A DNA stretch of 64,000 nucleotides, from the NCBI GenBank assembly GCA_964017195.1, contig OZ024900.1, positions 27,645,929 through 27,709,928 on the forward strand, read 5' to 3'. Below the pieces are notes generated by a model. The model saw nothing but the letters and a program-made list of their open reading frames with translations. It ran no database searches and had not been told where the DNA came from. Of the stretch, positions 1-12,869 are shown one piece after another; within the stretch, counting starts at the first letter, position 1, and every line of letters starts with the position of its first letter. The stretch comes from Siderastrea radians (Eukaryota; Cnidaria; Anthozoa; Scleractinia; Rhizangiidae). Both the position numbers and the translations under genes were made by a program.

Positions 1-2310
1 CCTATTAGCTACTTTGCTCAGTTGCGCATGCGTTATACAAGACAAATACTGAAACCCCATACTTAACAACCCTTCGCCGTTCATATCTTAAATATTGTAA
101 ATTAAGAGACAAGACCACACAAAGGTAACATTCAGCAGACTAGTATGTGCATGTGTCTTACAGAAGACAGTGCCGCTCTTGAGTACCCGTACTCAAGACC
201 GTATGTTATGCCAAGTGGCCAAATGACCATAAAAAAAAACCATGTCCATTTTATAAACCGGCGGTCGCTACATGGCGACGGCCAGTGAAACAAATTTTCT
301 CGTACACATTAAATTTTCCGTGCCCTTGCACAAGATTTCTGTCACCTGGATTTTGGATTGACGAAAAGCACAGCAAACAATCGCAAATATTTTGATTTGT
401 TTTGACTGGAAAACCCCGCTAAATGTTGGCTGCATAATCACTGCATACGTTATGAGACCAGTTTTTGATAACAATCAATTGGAATTTTGTGAAACAATGC
501 CCAATGTCAGGCAGCCAATCACAGTCCTTTCCCAAGATCTTGGGAATCCGGAACATGATTAGCAGTGACGTTAGGCAGACGTCCCTTTTCTGTGTGCAAC
601 AAAGGAAATAGGAAACAGGAGACGTCTGCACGCAGGCTAAACATCAGGGTTAAAACTTGGCGGTCGCACGGTCGCCCATGGCAACGAAGAATTGTCCAGG
701 GCCACTAAGAGTTAAGGTTTGATCGCCGGAAGGGCGACTACGATTTGAGAAGTACGAAAAGAATAATACTCAACAAAAGAAAATGTTTTTCCTTGGAGTA
801 CCTTTCTTTTCTTTCCTTTCTTTCCTCAACTTTTAGTTCATCAATTGTAGTAAAAGTTTCGTTCTAAAGTGCAAAATTCAAACCGTTCGTGATCGAGTTT
901 TTAGATCGCTCCGATATGTAGACACCATTTTGATTTTGTTGACACGAGATGCGGTACATTTTCAAACATGAATATCGGCAAAATCACTCAACGCTGCTTG
1001 ATATAATAGGCTTACTTTTCAGCTGAATTCAAAAGCATTCGAAAGAAACTGAGAATCGTGATACTGTAGTTTATAGGCATTGAGAAGATCGTTTTGTCCG
1101 TATTAGGAAAAAAATGGTCTGGTTAATCTTTGGGAGTTTATGGACCAAGTCAGAACCTGTCCTGCGGGGCAAGGAAGAACGAGACGAATGATTCCCAACA
1201 CAGACCAAACAAAGTTTTTATTATAATAACAATTTAACCAATTTCTCGACAGTACACTGGCAAATGTGAGCTTTCAAGACAATGTTAAGATCAAGCAAAT
1301 TTCATTTGGCGTGTCAGTCGAACACCCTACTGGAAAACACGGGCCGAAACATCCGTGAGGCATTTATTCGAGCAAAAATGGTTTAAAATTTTTTTGTGTT
1401 ATATTAGCAGAGAAAATTTGAGGGCCACTTTATTTTGGCCTGGGCCACTAAGAATTCAGGGATACTGGCCCGAGTGGCGACCAAGCACTGAAGTTAATTT
1501 TTAGCCCTGAAACATTGTATGGAATTTTGCTCTATATGAACTGTAATTATTATTATTATTATTAAAATGTCATCATAATAAGGATGGTACATAAATTCAT
1601 CCAAATGTTACCGTCACATTTCAATATTACAGTAGTGTCACATTTGTTTAAACCCGTTTACCACTGTACCCTGGTTTTCTGGTAAAGCAAAAAAAAAAAA
1701 AATTCTGAAACATTGTGTGCTGGAAATCCAGCAGAAAAAGCACAAGGCAGATTTCTCTGGAAGGGTCTTACTATTTCAATTGTGTTAGCACATGTTGGAA
1801 AGTCAAAATGGCCAAAAGTTTGATGTCAGCTGAGCAGAGAAGAAGGTGCTCACAAATGGAACACAACCCCCTAGGGATGTCTAACTTGAAAGGAGAATTT
1901 TAGCATTGTTTCTACCATTTGAGAGGAAATGTTTTGTGTTTATTCGGTCGATACCTGCTAAAGAAGTATCTGAAGTTTGAAAATGAGTGACAAACATTTA
2001 GGACAAAATATTTGCTTTTCGGTGAGGTTGATGTGCTGAGACGTGGTAAGAGTGGTACTGCATTTGTACATCTTTTTCCTCATCTTTTGAATGAAATAAT
2101 GTTAGTTTTTACCAGCCGGTTCGCACTAGGTTTCGGGAAAATGCATCCTGGGACCTTCAGCTTTAAAATGTTAGGGGGCCTGCACTTAATTGTGTAAATT
2201 AGCCAGCTGCCCATCTTTTTTAACCTCTCACAATGTTTACTAATAGCTTTCTTTGTGTTTTGAAAATGCATTTGAGTTGATTTTACTTTGCCTCTACTTC
2301 CTCCACTTTT
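1..2310. other. Gene-poor AT-rich sequence
   Basis: I see no supportable gene here. Open frames are short and lack recognisable motifs. A (TTA)n microsatellite lies at about 1545-1563. Weakly similar stretches rich in CGGTCGC and GGCCACTAAGA near 250, 660 and 1440 suggest old repeat fragments that I cannot assign. Confidence 0.6.
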
Positions 2311-2319
2311 CCTTGAAAA

Positions 2320-3985
2320 TGTTCACTGCTTGAATGTATTCAAATTCTGTGAAGCCTGGACTTTTAATTGAAATTCAATCAAATTCTGTAAGTCTGCCCT
2401 TTTAATTAAAATTCGAAGCAGTGGAGTGAGAGCTCCATTGGTGCTTGCTTTGGATCCGATTCTGAGTGGAAAAGCTCCTCTCGCAAGGTACGCTTGACAC
2501 AGGGTGTAAGATGACGGGAAAGTGTCGTTGCGATTTTGCAAAATTAATTCGACTGAACTCGGAAAGTTTCAAACCCCTGCATGAGTTCATCAAGAACTTG
2601 AATCACTTAAAATCTTGCCTTGTATCAGCTGCATCAATAAGAGGTGCTACTTTCCTGTCTGCTGCTTGTTTTGGCATACCATAATGCTAAATAACGGTGT
2701 TAAGGGAGTCCTGACCATGAAAAGCCACATCAGCCACGGCTCTGGGTAGCAGTTGTGGATTTAGTATGACATCAAGTGAGGACATAACGCTTCAATGAAA
2801 TCTTTCATTGAGGTTGTAAATAAGAAGCTGAATGAACTGTTTGCTATGGCTGAAAAAATGAGCCTAATCTGACCGTCAGTCACTGTCGAGGGCTGATCCA
2901 GGTATGAACCATCAGCAGCAGCACTTACCACCACTGCCAAATTTACCCTATCCTTTTGAAAAAGGCAACGTAACTTTCTTAGAAGGGGTAGCACAGCCAT
3001 TACCATACTTGCATTATCAACAAATTCGTATTTAACATCCCTGGCGATACCTGTTGCCTTTGCATTATTTTAGGCAGTTCTCATGCTCTAGAGATGTAAA
3101 CAAGGTTGGCCGGCATCTGTAAATAGCTTCAGCAACCTGGCGAAGAGACAACCAGCACACGGGTGTTGGTAGCTTCAGCTTTACCGCATGGAGATTCAGA
3201 ACTTCCTCAATTTCTCTAAGGGCACTGTGGCAAACAGGGGAATCATTGTAGAGCTTATAAACACTGGTTACTGTGTTCCCTGAAAGTTCTTGATTGCATC
3301 AACATTACTGGCAGCTTGTGAAGAAGCCAGGGCAAGTTGGTGTCCTATGCAGTGGACGTGTGCCATGAACGGGGAAAGAGCTTTTGTCTTCCCTCCAACA
3401 CCATTATTAGAGACCTGTCAATTATGTTGATGGGGGCATCAATTTTGTCATCAAATTTGTTGCTGTGATTGATAATTTCTAATTTCACATCCGTTTCCGA
3501 TCTTGTTTATGGTCCAGCTGGCCTGTGAATGCTGTAATCATCCAAATAAGTCATTGTTGCTTGCCCAATATTTTCTTGGATGAGTGATTGCAATGTCTCG
3601 CAATCTCTTTTGTCGATGATGCCCAAATTGTTGCTGATTCTTTCAAGAGTTCCGGTGATCCAAAGTTGGTTTTTCTTTTTTATCAACCTTGCTGCCAAGT
3701 TTGATCAGATCTAGCTGCAATCGCGTCAACATGGCTGGAGCTTTTAGCTTGAAAAAAGCCCTTTTGAAGGTAATAATGTTCATTTTCTCGCTTGTATGTC
3801 CAGAAAATCTGACATCTGACTTTGCTCTCCTATTATCAAATGGTGACGTGGGCACTTGTGAGAAAAATCATCAAACTTTACCTTGATAACACCTTTTGGT
3901 GACCATTTCCTTAGCTGGATGTTGCATTTCACAAAGAAAGGTTGGATGTGTTTTGTTGCTGATGTGGAATTCCATATGATTTAGT
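2320..3985 (-). pseudogene. hAT-like transposase remnant
   Basis: On the minus strand, short blocks in shifting frames together resemble a hAT-family transposase of the ZNF862/KIAA1586 type. In coding order they are: an N-terminal zinc-finger-like stretch near 3.9 kb (HISNKTHPTFLCEMQHP); a block around 3300-3420 containing HCIGHQLALASSQAA, a motif typical of the catalytic region; a block around 3100-3230 (FNDSPVCHSALREIEEVL); the block at 2761-3006; and a C-terminal dimerisation-like block at 2400-2600 with SSVPCERSFSTQNRI. The last motif is the most diagnostic. Many stops and frame changes separate the blocks, so the copy is dead. Terminal inverted repeats were not found, and the outer limits are approximate. 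Confidence 0.72.
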
Positions 3986-6084
3986 TGTAGTTAATTAAAG
4001 CAAAAACAACAGGCATAAGCCGAAGTTAGCTTCTGATGTTCAAAGAAAGTTAGGGGAAATTGGTAACTTGGATGTTTCTGTAGGTTTGTGTTACTGTAGT
4101 GTTCTAAGAGTTCAAAGCTACAAGAAAGGAAGGAGCAAAAACCAGAGAAAATTGCCCTTGCATTAAGGCACGTGCTTTGAATTTAGTTCCAGAGTGGTAT
4201 AGAAAAAAGGGAACTGCAATGTGTGCTGTCCCTACAGCTGAAAGACTTGATAGAGTATGCCCTGGTGACATTTTTGTGAAAAAAGTCATGTATCAGATAT
4301 TTTTATCAACCCCTTATATAAAGACTCGCTGATCACCTGTCATCCTTGCAAAGCTGAAAATTTTTTGAGTGAGCGGGATAACTATTGCCTGACTGCGGAT
4401 GAATGTTTGGGGATGGTGCAACTCTTCTATTCCAGAGAACGTCACATCTTTTTGTTAAGTTTGTGTCTGACCTGGAAACACCAAAAAAATACACGAAACT
4501 AATGTGATGTAAAATAAAAAAGAAAGAAAGAAAAAAGTAATGATTAAAAAAGAACGAATAAAGTTCTTACTTAAAAAATCTCATTAAACTTAATTCTTTA
4601 AAAAGTAGACATTAAATTAATGGTTTTCCACTGTTCTATTGCGGAGCAGAAGTGCTACATAATGTGCAAGCTGTGGATAGTGCTCTACTGGCACAACAGA
4701 TGGTCCCATTCAGGCGTTTTTGGTTTTAGTTGGCTTTTGACATTGGTGATTCGAGGTGTGGTATTGAAATAACAAGAAGATGGCAGGAAACAGCAAAGAA
4801 GCTCACAAATGTATTTTTTTTATGTTTGTTGCCATGTTATCATGCCTGTTCCTGGGTCAGAGGAAGAAGCAATTTTAGACCCAGGGTGCTTTCTGTTCGA
4901 AACAGCAGAAGAGGAGTTGTGATCTGCAAGCAGCTGTTTGAGCTCCTTTGAAGTGCTTTTCTAAACGGATAAGTTGTGCCTAATTTACTGGAGGGAAAAT
5001 TATCTTTCCAAGCAGAGGTCAAAAGCCAATTATTCTACCCTTGACCAGGAGTATTTACTACTAATTACCAATAAGTTCTGTTTATTTCTTGTTGACTTAA
5101 CATAGTTGTTGGAAGGTGGGCAATTCTGTAGTTGGCAGTGATTTGTTTTTTCCCATAAAACTCCAGCTTGAACCCAAGATGGGAAAATCGGCATCCAAAT
5201 GAGAAATTACCATCATAAAGGTGGCCGTGGGGAACTATGAATTGAGTCCAAATAAAAAAGTCTTTCTTGAGTCATTTTTTTAATGAACTGGGGGTTGCAT
5301 ACTTTCTGTGAACCGTAAGAAGCCAACCAAATGTGAAGTTGCTTGCCTTGGATGAAAAGCCTGTGCAAAACCGGTGAAACTGCTTCTATTTCTTACAAGC
5401 AGATTTGCCATGGCTTATTTGGTGGGGGAGCAATTGGGTTTTTTTTGGCAGCAAACGTACGCATGAGTAACCTTTTGTTTGCCTTGAGTTTGACAGGGTT
5501 GGCAGTTGTTTGACTAAAAAAAAACAGGTGATATGTAATTGGCAGAACTTAATTGCTGGTTAGCTTTGTCGACCTGGTGTGGTAGCTTAAACTTTGGGCT
5601 GCCGCTTGCTATTTTTCTGGGTGTCAAGTTATTCTACTGGCTTAACTTATGCAAGTTGGTCAAGCTGCTGTTTCCGTAAAGTTTCCAGTTGTCATTCCCT
5701 CAGTGACTTGAAAATGTCCTGGTGAAAACACAGCCAACATAGAACATGCATAATAGGTGGTCAATGCAAAACATGAGAAAATTCAATTTATAATAACCTA
5801 CCTGTTAAGCTTTCACTTGCAAGATTTGCAGGAGTTTTTCAATGTCCAGAAGAGAAACAGGATATAAAACACAATTTAAAACTGGAGTAAATACAAATCC
5901 AATGATGCCTGCTAAGTACGATCCACATCAAAGTGACTATACCATGTCACAAACTATTAACAAAGCTATCATGATTCTGCTGGTTTGACAGAGTGACCTT
6001 ACCACTTAAGACACCTAATCTAGTGCAATCAGCAATCCTTTGAAACCAAAGCAAGTCAGAGTTGTAGCATCTACTTCCACATAA
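3986..6084. other. No recognisable gene
   Basis: About 2.1 kb of AT-rich sequence with A/T homopolymer runs (for example near 4510-4620). Short open frames on both strands show no family motif. I see no RNA gene or clear repeat boundary here. Confidence 0.55.
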
Positions 6085-6232
6085 TCAAATTTTCTCTCAG
6101 AAAGATGTTTTAATCAGTTAATGACACAGGCGGCTCGGAAAAAAATTCTGAGTTCTCCCAACAGGAGTCGAACCTACTCTATGACTTTCTGGTTTCTAGT
6201 CCAGGTGCTCTACCACTGAGCTGCAGGAGACT
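6085..6232 (-). repeat. tRNA-derived SINE
   Basis: Read on the minus strand, 6230-6154 folds roughly like a tRNA. It has an acceptor arm TCTCCTG/TTGGGAGA with wobble pairs, a D-arm box GCTCAGTGGTAGAGC, and a T-arm box GGTTCGACTCC. These correspond to the A and B boxes of RNA polymerase III promoters. The anticodon stem CTGG/CCAG closes an 8-nt loop, one more than normal, so this is not a working tRNA. It is followed by a non-tRNA tail with a run of T and GCCGCCTGTGTCATTAACTG. That is the organisation of a tRNA-derived SINE. The 3' limit is approximate. Confidence 0.72.
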
Positions 6233-6442
6233 CGTGGAAGCTAAGGCCGTGAAACTAGGTTCATGTGTTAAACGTCCTGCATACTGGTAGGACTGTAATG
6301 TCTACAGGTGGCATACTCGCAATGATATAAATGTGATGGTGAATTTTAAGCCTGGTGAATATATTAGAAAGATTTTTGTACGTGAAAAATTGTAGAAAAT
6401 TTAAACATTCTTTGTTACGAAAATTTCATTTAGAAAGCTTAG

Positions 6443-7611
6443 TTACAACCTGTCTTTGCTTGTTTTATGTTTTTCTTTTGGAATGACACTTACCAACTCA
6501 AAGGTAAAACAGATTTCTGTGAGTGGATTGGGAAGAAATGTTTTACCACAGTTTGCAGCACCAACAATCATAATATGACAGTACTTTCCTTGTCCTTTGG
6601 TGAGGAGATCAGTCATGGCTTCGCTAAAAACACCCACAGCTACACCATTGTGCAGGATTTCTCTTGCGCAGGACAACCACTCTCCATTGCAACCATGTAC
6701 GCATTCCCACTCCCTAGCTTCTCGCAAAATGTTCATGCAGGTTTTATTTGCATGGTTTAGTTTTTCCTGTGTGCCCTCTACTTCCCATGCAGAATGTGAA
6801 ATGGCCACGACTGCTCTTGGAGTATGTGTTACGAGAAATTCAGCGAGATTTGTTTTTCCTTCTTGTTTCTGTTCAAATGCCAAGGCTTGAAGCTCAGTCA
6901 AACTTTTGATGTTTCTATTTCAGACACTTCAAAAACGGACAATTGTTTTTTTTTTTTCCTTTTGCTAGGACTAGACTTGGACTTCGTTCTTCTAAACCAT
7001 TTTCCTTTCCCTCTTCTATGAGAAATGATCTTTTGGAAATACGTTGATGCCTTCTTCGGCTAGCAGAACTTGTTTTCCGTTCACTTTTGTCACCAAAATA
7101 TGGATGGTTGTCACTTTCCCTAAAATCAGGATCTGATTTAGTGACATAGCGCCGAGCGCTATAGTAGTTATGATACTTATTTGAAAAGTTCACTAAAATC
7201 CCGTACTCCCTCTGTAGAAATTTTTTTGGCAGACAACCAGCGTTGAATTGTATCGAGTTTTAGAGCTAGGTGATAATGTTGTAGTATCTTTGTGGGGCAC
7301 CTTTACTGAGCTGCACTAAGAAGACCTGTGTGTGCTGGAGTATTATCATTTATGGCAGCCCCATGTATTTTTTTGGCTGCTCGGTATGTCTCTGACCTTC
7401 GTTGTGTAACCACTGTCGATGGCCCTTTCTAATCATCAGAAGGGGGAACAGTTGGGTGTTTGTATCTTGCCTCGGTGGACTGCTTACTTAGGAAGGACTT
7501 CTCTTTTTGAGGGGTAGCTCTGCTAGCTTGAGGCTGGTGTTCTGCAAATTCTTGTATGTCCTCAGACACCTTATCAACCAACAAAAGTGAAATTACATCT
7601 GATGTATTCAA
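6443..7611 (-). pseudogene. Degenerate ORF with Walker A motif, unknown mobile-type NTPase
   Basis: The clearest part is a 152-codon frame at 6901-6443. It contains a P-loop, GAANCGKTF, preceded by a hydrophobic strand (CHIMIVG) and an acidic and aromatic-rich stretch. The arrangement resembles SF3-like or AAA-type helicase starts, but the frame ends about 30 residues after the P-loop, so Walker B and later motifs are missing. Upstream on the same strand, protein-like blocks in other frames (7193-6915, about 7260-7190, and 7611-7429) look like the decayed N-terminal half of the same gene. One of them reads KLDTIQRWLSAKKISTEGV. I cannot name the family. The lack of introns and the truncation suggest a TE or viral-type origin rather than a host gene. 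Confidence 0.45.
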
Positions 7612-8118
7612 TTCTGTTATGTGCTTGGTTCAATAAGTTTCCTTTGTTTTTAATCATCATCTCACATTATTAAATTCAGGGCATGAAATTGCGCCTAGAT
7701 CGCCGATGCTCCTAAATTTTCCGTGTTGGTGACCAAATCCTGACAATTAGTAGCCAAATTGGCAAGTAGAGTTCTTCATCACACCCTACCCAACCTTGTG
7801 AATTTTTGAAAATGTGTTAATCTAAATCCCTGGCAGTGATGGGCATTCAAGCAAGCTAGTTTCAGAAAATCGGCACTTGCTCCATGAAGAAAATCTGTTG
7901 CTAGACACCATCTTGGATGTCAATTAGTTGCATTCTATGTGGTCCCTTCTAGTGTCCCCTCTCCATATATGGAAAAGTGAAAAGCACTATGTTTAGAAAT
8001 TACAATGGCTGCCATTTATCACAACAGCAAAGAAAAGACATGCTACAAGGGACGGCGCGTCACCCTAGCTGAAAATAGTCTAGGACCGACAAAATATCAA
8101 GACCAGGAGAGTCTGGTT
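7612..8118. other. No recognisable gene
   Basis: Intergenic AT-rich sequence. I see no coding, RNA or repeat signal that I can support. Confidence 0.5.
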
Positions 8119-8348
8119 CCAGTTGAAGGGTTGAGAGCAGAGCCGTCTTAAGTAGAATTTTAGGCGGTTTTATTTTGTCCTCCAAACAACTTCAATTTTT
8201 GCATGGGGCCTTCCATTTATTCAAAGAACACTGCCTAAAGTTTTTTGAAGGTCCCATGCACAAATTGAAGCAGTTTAGAGTGCAAAATTAAAACTGCCTA
8301 AAATTTGACACAAGACGGTTATGCTCTCAGCCCTTCAATTAAAACTGG
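8119..8348. repeat. Fold-back MITE (about 230 bp palindrome)
   Basis: The segment is a long imperfect palindrome. The left arm, from about 8119, starts CCAGTTGAAGGG and runs to about 8213. It is mirrored by the right arm, about 8245-8348, which ends CCCTTCAATTAAAACTGG. The arms are roughly 95-100 bp with scattered mismatches around a loop of about 30 bp. It has no coding capacity. This is the usual form of a small non-autonomous fold-back DNA element. The family is unknown and no convincing target duplication was seen. Confidence 0.65.
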
Positions 8349-8559
8349 CTGCTTGAATTTGCTTTTTGCTGGTGAATTTTGCTTGCAAACAGAACATAGG
8401 CCTGTTCCTATTACTGTTTATTACTGTGTAATACAGAATGCTTACAACTGAGAGGACCATCGGGGGTAAAAGAGACAGAGTATTATGTCGGTGTTAATGT
8501 CAGTATTGCAAGTCTTTGGACAGCTGTGAACAAAAGTGATTATATACATAGCTAAGTGA
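8349..8559. other. Spacer before DIRS remnant
   Basis: Short AT-rich spacer between the fold-back repeat and the truncated recombinase end of the DIRS remnant. No feature seen. Confidence 0.4.
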
Positions 8560-10860
8560 ACTTCCACCAAGTTGCTGAATTCCCTCTATTCTGGGTTCCC
8601 TCTCTCCAAGACTGGAGGATGATCTCTTGAGCTCTCTCTGAAATGCCTTTATCGCGGAGACTTTCCCTGACAAGTGACATGCCATTAGCTGTAGGTTTGT
8701 CCCCAAAGAATGCTCCTTGCCTGGACTGAAAGGTGTACCATGTTGGGATGATTGGGAAGTAGTACTGCAATCTGTATGAGGAGTCTTGTTAATTTGGGAA
8801 ACCGGGACTGGGTTGGCCAGTGAGGAGCGGCCACAGCTATCTCCGCTTGATCCCCCTCCACTGTTTTAGCACTTGTGGGATGAGACTGAAGAGCGGAAAA
8901 GCATAATTATATTGCATTCCCCAATCTATTGTGAAAGCATCTACCCCAATAGCGTTAGGATGGGTTAGCTGATCATAAGGCGATTTGCAAATAAATCAAC
9001 CTCGGGTTTGCCAAAGAGGGTAAATATATCTGTCACTACTTGCAGGTCAAGTTTCCATTCTGTCTGGTCTTTCTGGTCATTAAAAACTCGAGAAGCAAGG
9101 TCTGCTTCAGTATTCTCACCACCCGTGATATGTGTTGGTGTAATCCAGATCTCTCGGTCCCTGCACCAAAGCAATATATCCCTAGTAATATTATTGGATG
9201 GGGTGGAGTGAAATCCCCCAAATTCCTCAGCTATGATGCTGCAGTGGTGTTATCAGACAATACTTTATGTTCTGAAGAGCATAAAGCCTTAAGACACCCC
9301 TAAATAGCTAGAAGTTCTAGAATATTGATATCCAACTGGCCTTCTTGAGGCGACCATCTGCCTCTGAAGAAATTCCGTCAGAGACAGCTCCCCACCCTAA
9401 GGTAGAGGCATCTGCTTTGAGTTGCTGTGTGACTTTCCCATGACTAATCTAAGTAACCACTGGAAACATGCCCCTTAGTCGTAAATGTGCCTCAGAATTC
9501 AGAATGGTAGGTCCAAGTCAACCTATCTGAATAGGGTGTAAGTCATAGAACTCAAGCTTGTAACCCTGCACAATGGACAGAATAGTTCTGTCAGAGGCGA
9601 TTTCCTGCCACTTAGCAATAAAGTTCTTTATTCTTCCCCCAGTAATAGTAATTTGACCAGCGCTTACCTTGGGCTGGCTTACGACTGTTTCACAGTCTGT
9701 TTGGATGTCTTTGTCTCTGTTTTGGAAGGTTCCTTCCTGTAGAAGTGGCATTGACGTCTCTGGGTAGCCTCTTGCATTGGGTGTGTACTGATTGAAGGGG
9801 CACTGGTTGCGCCCCCCTTGGGCCAAAAAAGTCTTTGATGTGCCCTTGTATTTCTGAGAGCCAACCTTGTTGGATCATGTGAGTTGCTTAGCCACCTTAT
9901 TACTCTCTGTGACTGTCCTGAGCTGTGAAGTCATCTCCAAAGAGTTCGCGGCCAATAGGGTGTTGTTGCACGAGCTTTGTAGTTGTCATCTAAATCTGTT
10001 TTGAACATGTTGCGGTGGCAAATATTCAAGCTGTGGTTGGCAGCAGCTACAAGGAGGAGGGAGTTTTATAAAGCTGCCCATAAAGCTTCTGTGGTTGGCA
10101 TGGCAGTGCCTGAATCCAAACATTCACCCACTTTTCCTGCCATGTCAGCAAGTGGAATAAGCCCTTTAATCAGGGTGTCTTGTTAGGCTCTCAGCCAAGC
10201 ATCCATGCTTCGTGTCTGCTTTTTTGGCCATGTCCCAGATCTCAGGATTGACACGACCTTGTGCTAGCAATTTGCTGTCTGATGATGGTCTGTGAATGTT
10301 TCCTTTCTGCCGCTTCGTAGCTTGTTCATTCAGATCACTAGCCAGTATGTTACTAAGGACATCTGTGATTTTTTCTGATATTGCAGGTCCTCTGACTTAG
10401 TCTTCCATCACTTCAGTAACAAGGGAATCAACCTTACTTTTGGTGGCAGTCGCTGATACTGCAATTTTGTCAAAACTGGGCTCTTTGTCCGACGTTTCAT
10501 TTGCTTTGGTTCAGTTACTCGGAGGTTCCCCATCTTCAACATCGCTCTCACCATCAGTCAGCAAGAAATCATTGTCCCCGACGTTCAATAGCGTGGCTTC
10601 ACGTTCTTGTAAAGTTTTCACCACAGGTGCCATCTCTTGTACCAGCGCCATCAAGAGATCAATTTTCTCGTGGAGCGTATCTCCTTGGTAGTTAAGTTTA
10701 GAGCTAACGAACTGATTCGCATTCAAGGAACTGTCAACAGCGGTCTTGGGTAAAGGCTGTTGTCTTTTCTCCGAGGTCTTACGACGTCGAGAACTCTCTT
10801 TTGGAGAGGAAGAGGATTCTTTTGCCAAATTCTTTGAATTTGACCCAGTAATTTCGATGT
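8560..10860 (-). pseudogene. DIRS-type retrotransposon remnant (DIRS-C), RT deleted
   Basis: Minus-strand blocks follow the DIRS gene order. A Gag-like N-terminus lies at 10828-10511, charged and serine-rich, followed by a predicted helical stretch. A Gag/RT linker is at 9826-9518 and contains GGRIKNFIAKWQEI. Then comes an RNase H core with DASTLGWGAV at about 9400, an ITGGENTEADLASR block at 9174-8965, and a VDAFTIDWGMQYNYAFP block near 8950-8890. The N-terminus of a tyrosine recombinase, with GMSLVRESLRDKGIS and ILQSWREGTQ, is at 8680-8570 and ends abruptly. The reverse transcriptase palm that should lie between the linker and RNase H is missing, so the copy has an internal deletion as well as frameshifts. 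ITRs were not identified. Confidence 0.75.
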
Positions 10861-11405
10861 CGACTATAGTGGTTGCACTATGTCATCGAGTACACCAGTG
10901 CCCAACAAAGACATCATTGACACAGCAGTGAAATCCCTTGCTACGCAAAGAGACTACCTATATAAGTTAACCGCTTTCCATCTAAATTTCCCTCTAAAGT
11001 TGCCCTATGATTGTGACATAAAGAACCAGTTGCCTGGGTTTTATAAGTGAACTGAATGAGGTTGATCTCAGTCTAAGATTACATGAGTCTCGATAGTATT
11101 TGAATTTTAGATATGCAAGGTTGATTGCTTCTTTTGTAACCATCCCTGTATCCATGTATTAGGGATGTTCATTTGTTGTCATTCAGTCGTTGGTTATACA
11201 GAAAGAGACAACACACCAGAAACACTTGATAGTAACTGTGCTCCTGTTTTGCAAAAAAGAAACGTGTTAAACAAAAAGACAAGTCAGGAATAACATTTAC
11301 CAAAATCCCCAAAAAATGAGTGCTGTCAATCTGGATGGAAGTTCTCCCCATCGAACTTAATTCTCCAATTTTGTCATTAATTATAAAGGAACAATGATGG
11401 CTAAC
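10861..11405. other. No recognisable gene
   Basis: AT-rich spacer between two DIRS elements. It may include the lost 5' end of the upstream remnant; nothing else is supportable. Confidence 0.45.
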
Positions 11406-11517
11406 TGGATAATTAAACGAGACTTACCTGTAAGTTGAAGTGTGATTGAGATTCTATCACATGACAGCAGAAGGCTAGGAGATCACATGAGATAGCACGG
11501 CGCTTGCGCAAGTCATT
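11406..11517 (-). repeat. DIRS-A 3' (left) ITR and end
   Basis: Positions 11451-11517 are an inverted copy of the right end at 18798-18862, sharing blocks such as TTCTATCACATGAC, GATAGCACGGC and CTTGCGCAAGTCATT. The outermost 11406-11489 is complementary to the first half of the ICR (14618-14702). Confidence 0.88.
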
Positions 11518-11519
11518 CT

Positions 11520-12690
11520 TAAAAGACACTAAATGGGAGTATCAGGCATACCACACGTAACAGCATTACAGAAGTGTGCCCATTAAAACGCGTCGCCCGG
11601 GAAAAGTGGGGTACCATGATGCTTTGCGGGCATCACGCCCTGGAAACGAGGTTGTAAAGGCTGCCAACGTTTTCGGCTTCTTATGATCCTAAAGCGACGA
11701 ATTCCCAAAAGAGAGCTAAGAGTTATGCCCCTGAGTCCTTTAAAGGACAATGCTGATGAGTCAGTATTGTTTGAAGGTGTCGAAATGTTCTTCGGTAAAA
11801 GCCACTTTCAACGGAGCGTGAAGTGTTTATGCAAAACCTCGCGAGTAATAATTTCACGACAAAAGATTGAAAGATTGAAGCGCCGTTTGCCTCGTGCCAG
11901 CTCGTGGAGTTATCAGAGTCATCGGTCTGTGTTTTCCGGAAAGGCCTTAGTTTCCTTGATCGTTGTTGTTGTTTTACATGAAAATTGCGATTTGTGTGAA
12001 GAGGACGCTTTCAATAATGTGAGCGCTTTATTTTGGCGCTTGACATCACCAATCTTCGAGAGCGATCATTGTGCACATTCGATCGTCAGATGACTACAGT
12101 GTTTGGAAGCTTAAGTATACACAATCTAAAGTTGGAGAAATATTTTCAGGTGAGTGTTGTTTTTACGTTATTTACTTACAGCATAAAACCTTCATGCAAT
12201 GAACGTAATTGAAATTGCTGCGTTGAAACGAAACAATAACTAAAGGATCACGGTGTCATTTGAATCCAGCGACAAGAAAGCTTATGTAAATAAATACTCG
12301 CAACCAAGGATAGTCCGATCTATAGTTTTAAATTTCCTTAATCTTGATTTGTTAGTTTAAATGGGTGAATGTTTTTTTGTCTGCCGTACATTATTCATTC
12401 GAGTTAGTTCTGATGATACACTGGTTCAACAATTAATTAAAAGATTCGCCTAAATGTTGACAAACTTTTGTTCACTGGCAAATGCAAAGGGCCAAATATA
12501 GATTCATTCACTAGCTTGGTTGGACAGTTTTTGCATTAAAGACTTTTTACCGAAACCAGTTTCTCCTGGATTTATAAAGGTGACTTTACATTACTCTTTT
12601 TTTTCCAAGTGCTGATGAATTATTTTTTTTCTTACCAATGTTATTTTAAAAAAAAGTGATTGTGAGACCACCAATCACCTCTGGGTAAAG
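11520..12690. other. Cargo segment of DIRS-A, first part
   Basis: This unexplained sequence lies between the left ITR and the minus-strand ORF of DIRS-A. A 136-codon plus-strand frame at 11683-12093 is open, but it has no domain I recognise, so I do not call it a gene. The remainder (12100-12690) is AT-rich. It is not part of the usual DIRS layout. Confidence 0.4.
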
Positions 12691-12869
12691 TTATTCCCCC
12701 TTTATCCTTTCATTGATTTTTTTGCGATTTCTCCAAATAAATCACTAGAAATAGGCGTATATGTGATTGACTTGGTATCGAAATTAGTTCCCTCACCCCC
12801 GGAGAAAAAACAACAATCTTTATTAAACAGCAGACAACAAACGTTGATCATGACTTTTGTAGATTTGGC

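Noticed and set aside
1430..1480. Possible tandem or dispersed repeat with 250 and 660
   Set aside because: Only short shared words (GGCCACTAAGA, CGGTCGC); not enough to define a repeat unit.
6154..6230. Possible tRNA gene on the minus strand
   Set aside because: A and B boxes are present, but the anticodon loop has 8 bases, acceptor pairs are partly wobble, and a SINE-like body follows. Called as a SINE instead.
11683..12093. 136-codon plus-strand ORF in the DIRS-A cargo
   Set aside because: Open, but no domain, no splice context and no coding-like repeats or homologous look. Not supported as a gene.
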